Below the pieces are notes generated by a model. The model had not been told where the DNA came from. It searched no databases and saw only the letters and a program-made list of their open reading frames with translations. This document shows positions 58,401 to 64,000 of a DNA stretch of 64,000 nt, in pieces (position 1 is the first letter of the stretch; each line of letters opens with the position of its first letter). A program made the translations under genes and the position numbers. Source of the stretch: Tetracentron sinense (lineage: Eukaryota > Streptophyta > Magnoliopsida > Trochodendrales > Trochodendraceae); the NCBI GenBank assembly GCA_015143295.1, contig CM026568.1, positions 18,916,607 to 18,980,606 of the forward strand. Direction: 5' to 3'.

Positions 58401-61400
58401 AAAAAAAATGAAGCCCAAGTGATTAATTAATTTAAAGGCAAAGAGCGGGGCGGATCAAACGGCCTTAAACCAAAAAAGGATATGGTTTAAATACGGACTC
58501 TGCTCTAGGTCCCAAGGGGGATAGACCAGTGCCTTTAATTTATTTTGATTTTTTTATATTTTTTTGATTTTTTGTAAGACTAACTAATGGGGTAGGCCAA
58601 TTGTTTAGGGTAGAAAATCTACCTAAGTGCCCCATGTAGGCAAAAAGAAAAAAAGTAAGTAACACCCATAATCCTATTGTATAGTTATCATAAACCAGGC
58701 CGAGGATTTAAAATGTAGTTATTGGGCCAAAGTTAACAGACCAAGTTGGTCGCTCCACCTTAGCTCAATGACTAAATTAGGGCTTGCAATCCTCTAATCC
58801 AAATGGCCTACAAATTACACACCAACTGGTTTCAAGGTTATAATTAGTTTTAAAAGTTAAAACAATCACCAAGGAAAACACAAAGAGACGAATACAGAGA
58901 GACAAATTCAGATGCAACATGAACCACACAAGAATAATAAATATAAAGAAAAGAAACAAGCAAAGGGGAGAAACGTACCTGCCTGCAACTGGTTAGAAGA
59001 TGATGACGAGGAGTTGCTCCGGTGTAGGTTGCCGACAAAACACTCTATCTCACAGTCACTCGACCCACAGAACAATGGGTACAAAAATAAGCAAAAAAAA
59101 ACAAAAGAAGAAAGAAAAAAAGGCAATGATCGGATGCAGATCCAGAGGTTGGACTCTCTGGGAAAAGAAAGAGATAATGGCTTGACTCGCAGGAGAGGGT
59201 GACCGGAAGATAACTGAGAAAATGATAAGAGTAGGAAACTGGCTGGAGAGGTAGCTATGAGCTGAACCGAATCTGATCAAAACAAAACAAAAGAAGCTCC
59301 GGTTGAGGAACTAGAGATCTAGATCTGGAAATTTCAGATCTAGATCTGGAATTTCCAGCTCTAAAACGAAGGAGAATAGAGACAAAAGAGAGCCGATCAC
59401 CTGGGGAGAGGAGTGCTGCTTGTGAATTGATGAAAGAGAAAATTGAGGCTCTATTGGCCAAACTCCAGATATTGCTGGCCTCGCCGGAGATGAAGGACGG
59501 GTGGAGCTGCAATGCTACCGAAGGTGGTCTGGATGACGGTGGGGAACTCGAGATCCACAGATCTAACCGAACTCGAGATGCTGTTGCCGGAGATGGTAAC
59601 CGGAGCTCGATTTAGGAGAACTTCCTGGTTCGGAGCTAGAGTGAGATAGTGGCTGCGAGGAGGTGCTCCGGTGATGATGGTTTGCCGGAGCTGGGCTGCT
59701 ATTGAGATGGAAGGAAAAGATGAGAGGTGTGGCTGATCGATTGAGTAACAGAGAGCTCCCTGTTGCCACTGCAAATAGAAAAAGAAAGAAGAAATGGGGA
59801 AGAGGAAAACGGGAGAGAGATGGGGGTTGTTGCTCTCATACGAATGAGATTTGGTTTTTTTAAACCCTATCTCATTCCTTATATAGGCAACAGTGATGGG
59901 CTGGTTTGGCTTAAAGACTGTGGGCTTTGGGCTTTAGTGTGGGCTCAAATAAATGGGCTTTGCTGCATGGATTTAACCAAAGGCTTTTAGAGTTTAGTGT
60001 TTAAACTCTCTGATGATATACAAATGGGCTTGGGTTTTAAACACTTGGGGTTTTGACTTTGAGGATTTTAACAAAAGATTATGGGCTTTGAATTTTGAAA
60101 GATGGTCTCGGGCTTGAGCTTCTAAGGAGGGTTCCACTCTCTCTCTCCCTCTCAAAAAAAATAAATAAATAATAATAATAATAATTAAATTAAATTAGAA
60201 AGAAAAGGAAGAGGAAATTTAGGGGTGTAAAAATGGGGTGTTCACATATATATTAACATAGATAAAAAAAATTTACTGCAAAATTATTTCTACTTTATAC
60301 AATTCTACTGCAAACTTACAAATTAAAAACAGTCATAAAGTAATTATAATGCTAAAAGCCTAAAATTAATCCTATTTTCAGAAATAATAATGTTATTGTT
60401 AATTTTATAAATTAGAATCTCTTTCTTCTTCTCGAATGAGACCTTGATATGATCAAACGAGATTTGAAAAGACATCTATGTCCTCAAGTGACTTGGCCGA
60501 GTCTTTCGAGTCGAGTAACTTGGCTTGACTCGACAGAGTCACTCGAGTAACTCGGGTAAAAGGGAACTATTGAGTTTTTTGTCCGAGTTGGCCCGAAATT
60601 GTCGAATCGAGTCGAGTTGACTCGCCGAGAATGTGTACAGTGGTTAGCATTAATCTTATTATAAATTATAATTTATTATTCTAATAATCTTATTATTATA
60701 TAATGCTCATAAGGGCTTTTTAATAATATTAAATAATTTTCTTATAGTATTTCATAATTAAAAATTATTTAAATACCTATCTCCTCTTGACATATCGATT
60801 CAGTTCTGTAAAAACATTGAGCTCATCAATTGCAGATTTAAATAGATTTAAAAACTAAATTAAATTAAAATTATTTATCAACTTTAATGTTCATTCATAA
60901 GTTTTTCAGGTTTCTAAGACAATTAACATAGATAATTATATCCCTTTCACTTGAAAAATGAAAAAATAAAGTTTAAAAAAACTGACGATAAAGAGAATTA
61001 TCAAGAAAAAATTACAGATCAAACAAGCAGACAAAGCATGTCACTTAACATGATTCTAACAATTGAGTACTACATGCTTGCATCAGTAATATAATGAATT
61101 CTAGATATGTATTTATACTTAAGTATTGAATCTCTAAAGTTTAATCTTAAATTTCTAATAATTTCCTTAAAATTTCCTGGACTTCTTTAATTTTTACATA
61201 ACTTTCTTGGACTTCTTTAAACTTCCTCGAAATGTGTCAACTTTATTAGCGACCGAAGTTTATACCGAAACCGAAGTTTAAAGTTTAATACCTTATTTGC
61301 AACACTAGGAGCGTGGACAAAAGACATGGAGGAGTATTGGGATGTAATCTCAATACTAGACCCCCGTCCTTTTTCTTCATTATTTTCTTTCTCTTCTCAT

Positions 61401-62953
61401 CCTCTCTCTCATTAATCCATTGCACCCTAAATTGCAACTTTGTATCAAAGCAGGTTGGTAAACAAAAGAGTGAATGCTTAGAGACATAAGAATGGGTGAC
61501 GCCACTAGACCATACAACTGATGTCACCATTCACACGGTTACTTATCCCATCTAAAATCATCTGGAATGAGGTACAGCCTCATAGATCTGGATTAATCAG
61601 TATTTTGATATTCTTTCCACATGATTTGGGATTTGTAAGGATGGTTTGCTTGTTCCCAAAAAAAAAAAGGACAGGAAAGACAGATTTTGGAGTTTCAATG
61701 GGAACCCTAGATGTAGCTGTGAATAGTACCCCATGAAGAACACAAACGGTATTGTTATAATGTGGTGATTTAATGCATAGTTGATGAGTTTATTGGTCCA
61801 AAAGCATCTGTAAGAATTTCCTAAAGCAATCGAATGTTATTTCGTGTAAAACGGAGGAGAATTGAAGTTTTGGAGCTGTTTTTCTAACCCTTTGTTGCCA
61901 CACCTAGGGCTTGTTTACCATGTTCAGCCCATGAAAAACCCAGGGTAATGACAGGTCATTATATCAGTTGTATGTTCGGAAAGTGTTTGGTTGCAGTTGT
62001 GGCCTTGTGGGTTAGAATCTGCACGTGTGTACCGTGTAAGAGTTAAGGAGTAGTTGAAATGTCTGTCAATAAGTTCAGGAGACTGTTGACTATCTATAGT
62101 GTTCAAGGAATGTCTTCTCATGTGAGTATGGATACATGGATAACCAGGGAATGCAGATTACTATTGTCACTTTGGATGTAAAAAATCACTCATAGTGGTC
62201 CTTGTCAACATGGATGTTTATTGGAGGTAGAGGCAGGCAATGGTATATAAATGCAGAATACTATTGTCAAGGATGTAAAAAATTACTCGGACTGGTCCTT
62301 GTCAACATGGATTTTTATTGGAGGTAGAGGCAAGCAATGGTATATAAAATCAGATTTTTCATCCTAATATCTCTCGTCCTGCATGTGGCAGATGGGAGTT
62401 GGGTCTCACTCATCCATTTTCTTTGCAATGGGCAGCGGATTGAGGACAATCCAGCTCATACTGATTATATGTCTATATTAAACGTGCTCCCATTGTTGCA
62501 AATTTCATTCTCTCAAAATATCACCGTTTATACACCCACAAGTTTTTCTATAGAAGGCCAAACACCATGAGTAGGATTAGTTTTTGAAGAAATGCCTTTT
62601 TAACGTGAATAGAGTTGGAACAAAATATCTAAAACTTAAAGTGGTTTAGAAAATGTAATAAAAATAAACTGTAATTAAATGGCATGGCATAGGATATTCT
62701 TGAAACACATTCTATAAGTTTTGAGGCATATTAACAACAGATAAATGTGTGGAAGGCATTAAAACTACCAAGCATCAACGAGAGTCAGGATATAAATCTA
62801 TTAATAAGCTGATAGGAAGTGTACCACTGGAGATGAAAGCACCACCCGGTAATTGGACATCATGAAGTCATGGTTTGAACCTGGAACAATTCTACACGAG
62901 TTCGAGGGCAGGGGGAAATACCATGGGTTAAGATCATCAACCTTCATTGGATT
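52422..62953 (-). CDS. Prolyl oligopeptidase family serine peptidase (S9A), C-terminal part; N-terminus not in window
   Basis: Exons found on the - strand: 62,953-62,825; 54,789-54,374; 53,772-53,556; 53,059-52,866; 52,617-52,422. Phases join to 383 codons plus stop. Order: end of the beta-propeller (VDDLNPWYFPLPSNSCRIVP, NYRVVLSSPVMPDVIADFDM), then the alpha/beta-hydrolase domain with SPGILHGYGAYGEV, LSLLDRGWVVAFADVRGGG, the nucleophile in GFSAG (Ser codon 53,625-53,627), PFLDICNTLLDPSLPLT, the Asp in SFHDSR (52,871-52,873) and the His in SGGHFGEGGR (52,512-52,514). All three catalytic residues are present. Closest match from memory is the plant oligopeptidase-B-like group with Arabidopsis AT1G69020. 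Family members of about 750 aa cleave short peptides after basic residues or proline; the substrate here is unknown. About 370 N-terminal residues are missing, probably beyond 64,000. One intron is 8.0 kb, and the last is GC-AG. Confidence 0.93.
52647..52887 (-). repeat. Tandem duplication of an exon end and its GC donor
   Basis: 52,667-52,722 repeats 52,832-52,887 at an offset of exactly 165 bp, with about 80-85% identity by eye. Both copies encode ASFHDSR and then read AG|GCAAAT on the - strand, so the end of the penultimate exon and its donor exist twice. The frame between the two donors is open, and 165 is a multiple of three. Confidence 0.85.
55690..57210 (-). pseudogene. Degraded Ty1/copia polyprotein fragment (reverse transcriptase and RNase H)
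   Basis: On the - strand, from high to low coordinates: EAMVEEIRAFE, then KADGSVERYKARLVVK (57,115-57,065), AKLNSIRIS, then after the MITE DHTLFMYKDEGGTAVLIYVD, LKEAGQVGVHPVES, CMVGKLINLTITRLDILTAV, and at 55,955-55,700 WMSNIYRRLTIG, VIARSCGETEHRAMA and LYGDNQAA. These are the copia RT core and RNase H motifs. Frameshifts, stops (for example after AIE), internal deletions and the Y.VD site written YVDG make it inactive. It is cut off at about 55,690. Confidence 0.88.
56536..56964. mobile_element. hAT-type MITE, GGTTCGC family, copy 3, inside the copia fragment
   Basis: It starts CAATGTTACCTGGTTCG and ends AACTAGGTAACACTG. GTACAAAG flanks it exactly (56,528-56,535 and 56,965-56,972). It splits the copia reverse transcriptase region, so it inserted after that element. 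Same motif-filled arms as copies 1 and 2. Confidence 0.9.
57684..60246 (-). mobile_element. Solo LTR (2,563 bp) nested in a MITE
   Basis: TG...CA ends (TGTAAGC... and ...GGGGTGTTCACA) are flanked by TATAT on both sides (57,679-57,683 and 60,247-60,251); the left side is a (TA)n run, so the duplication alone is weak, but the MITE reconstruction supports the borders. On the - strand it starts TGTGAACACCCCATTTTTAC and has a TATA box at 59,885-59,879. Near its 3' end it has GGGGTGCCTAATCCCTTCCC and TAGGTGGCGACTC, resembling the LTR-end-like text at 3,108 and 5,305. No gag or pol is present. Confidence 0.8.
59879..59885 (-). promoter_or_regulatory. TATA box of the nested LTR, same direction as the peptidase gene
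   Basis: The - strand reads GCCTATATAAGG. A start about 30 bp downstream would lie near 59,850. Transcription would run toward the peptidase exons at 54.8-52.4 kb. Confidence 0.6.
60643..62150. other. Intron sequence, no exon seen
   Basis: 60,645-60,690 repeats sequence at 57,575-57,620 just outside the split MITE (AGCATT..CTTATT.TAAATTATAATT). 61,140-61,310 has TTTCTTGGACTTCTTTAA repeats. A TAGTGTTGCAA-like word occurs inverted near 57,230 and 61,305, possibly marking a larger old element that contains everything between. Confidence 0.4.
62151..62348 (+). repeat. Two tandem 100-bp units
   Basis: ATGCAGATTACTATTGTCA (62,151) and ATGCAGAATACTATTGTCA (62,251) each start a unit. They share GGTCCTTGTCAACATGGAT, TTATTGGAGGTAGAGGCA and CAATGGTATATAAA. 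Identity is over 85% by eye. Non-coding. Confidence 0.85.
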
Positions 62954-64000
62954 CTGCAAAACAACTCATGACAGAGCATTGCTTAGTAAAAAATACATGG
63001 ATATATGAAGCAGCAGGGTACACATTTATAAGAAACGTCTTATTTTTTCTTCTGAGTTATTGATCAAACTTAGATGTAGATCACAACCTTGAACTTTGGA
63101 GATGGAATGGATGGCAATCCTCATTAAGAAACAGAGCATCAAAATATTCAAAATTCAAGACAAAAGCATCCAAATAACTATGAAAGGAGTGGAAATCCAA
63201 TGCTGCAAACTGAACTGGACCTTCGAACATAAACTGGATCAAAGGCATAGAGCTCAAAATCAACAAAGAAACTTCCATCTAATATTGGCCTGATCATTCA
63301 TAGCCAGCCTAAGTTGACAAAGCAGTCTACATCCCACCACTGATACCCATTATTTTCTTTTCCACGTGTTTAATACAATTCTGCGGGTTTTAATTATATC
63401 TTCATTGTGTATCTCTTTTACTTTAAACATGCACTTGGAATTAGGAAATGCTGGATATTATATCCATCATTTTGTTAGTGATTTCACATTTTGAGAAGAC
63501 TATCCAGGCAAAACCGAGATGCAAAACAAATTCTATTAAGAGTCCGTTCTATTGCTGAGACTTACAAAGCTTGGCACTTTACACTTCGTCATGGTAGTTG
63601 ATAGGAAATTTGAGTCACTTTGTCAAGGTTTTTAACAAATGAATTCTTACCATCATGGGATTTCAAGTCATACCATTTTTTATGAGATTTGAAATCATTT
63701 ATTTTGCTGCATTTGAATTATTGCGGGAATTGCACCCCAAGAGATGAAAAACATAATACATCTAATTCTCAAAAGAAAATGCATATTCTCCAATGACAAA
63801 ACTTGCAAAGTGCCGAACTTTATAAATCTCCGCAAAAGAACGGACCCTACCTGGTTTATTATGAGTGTTTTATCTGAAGCAGTAGCCCAGGTATAGGCTC
63901 TCTAAAGATTATCATCAACATCTCCAGGAAAGGTTCTGATATTGGGATAATGTCACAATGCACCCTGTTCTGCTGAATTTTAAGTAGTTTTTTTCCCCTT
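62954..64000. other. Presumed intron of the peptidase gene up to the window edge
   Basis: The sequence upstream (on the - strand) of the exon at 62,953 ends in TTTTGCAG, so another exon must precede it. I looked in all three - strand frames to 64,000 for propeller-type sequence and found none I could support. A 65-codon frame at 63,278-63,081 has no family match. Confidence 0.5.

Larger units (their letters stand above)
57636..60642. mobile_element. hAT-type MITE, ACTCG family, split by a solo LTR
   Basis: The left end CATAGTACAAAAACTCGACT and the right end CTCGCCGAGAATGTGTACAGTG match the intact copy at 26,323. GTTAGCAATT on the left and GTTAGCATT on the right resemble the target duplication, imperfectly. 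Removing the LTR and one TATAT leaves about 439 bp, close to the 444 bp of the intact copy. Confidence 0.78.
54790..62824 (-). other. 8.0-kb intron of the prolyl oligopeptidase gene
   Basis: The frame joins GTG at 62,825 (donor GTACAC) to ATG at 54,789 (acceptor GTGCAG), phase 0. It is filled with a Ty1/copia fragment (55,690-57,210), two hAT-type MITEs, a solo LTR, a (TA)n run near 55,225-55,246, a GGCG-rich MITE fragment beginning CAATGTTTTAAAAGGCG (55,070) and a 100-bp tandem repeat (62,151). Confidence 0.85.

Noticed and set aside
63081..63278. Upstream propeller exon of the peptidase gene
   Set aside because: The frame has no propeller-like motif and no acceptor/donor pair that fits phase 0 into the exon at 62,953.

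Overview
This window is nuclear DNA from a flowering plant. The evidence is three split genes with plant GT-AG introns whose products match plant families, a set of plant-type transposon remnants, and AT-rich intergenic DNA. I cannot name the species. Introns of 1 to 8 kb and dense small repeats fit a medium or large genome.

Layout. 1-18.2 kb has no recognisable gene. It holds LTR-derived sequence with a 2.2-kb tandem duplication (about 1.6-6.0 kb), then MITEs, two tRNA-derived SINEs and a 366-bp foldback element. 18.2-31.4 kb is a + strand gene for a BIM1-like bHLH transcription factor (11 coding exons, 569 aa), whose introns carry at least seven MITEs. A solo LTR (32.3-34.6 kb) lies just downstream of it, and a small rearranged TRIM-like element lies at 35.0-36.4 kb. 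40.3-43.6 kb is a - strand gene for a GT106 / O-fucosyltransferase-like rhamnosyltransferase (8 exons, 512 aa). 44-52.4 kb is intergenic with MITE and SINE remnants. 52.4-63.0 kb is the 3' part of a - strand prolyl oligopeptidase (S9A) gene. Five exons encode the last 383 residues, including the whole catalytic triad; the N-terminal part was not found and probably lies beyond 64.0 kb. Its 8.0-kb intron holds a degraded Ty1/copia fragment with a hAT-type MITE inside it, and a second MITE split by a 2.56-kb solo LTR.

The genes are unrelated in function: a brassinosteroid-pathway transcription factor, a Golgi cell-wall glycosyltransferase and a serine peptidase. They do not form a cluster. The most interesting signals are: (i) several small hAT-type MITE families that share terminal bases and 8-bp target duplications but are each filled with a different short motif; (ii) two GC-AG introns, one with its donor and exon end duplicated exactly 165 nt downstream in frame; (iii) an LTR promoter inside the peptidase intron, on the gene's strand, upstream of an exon that begins with an in-frame ATG; and (iv) start-codon-proximal uORFs in both complete genes. 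All exon calls were made by eye from splice phase and family motifs.
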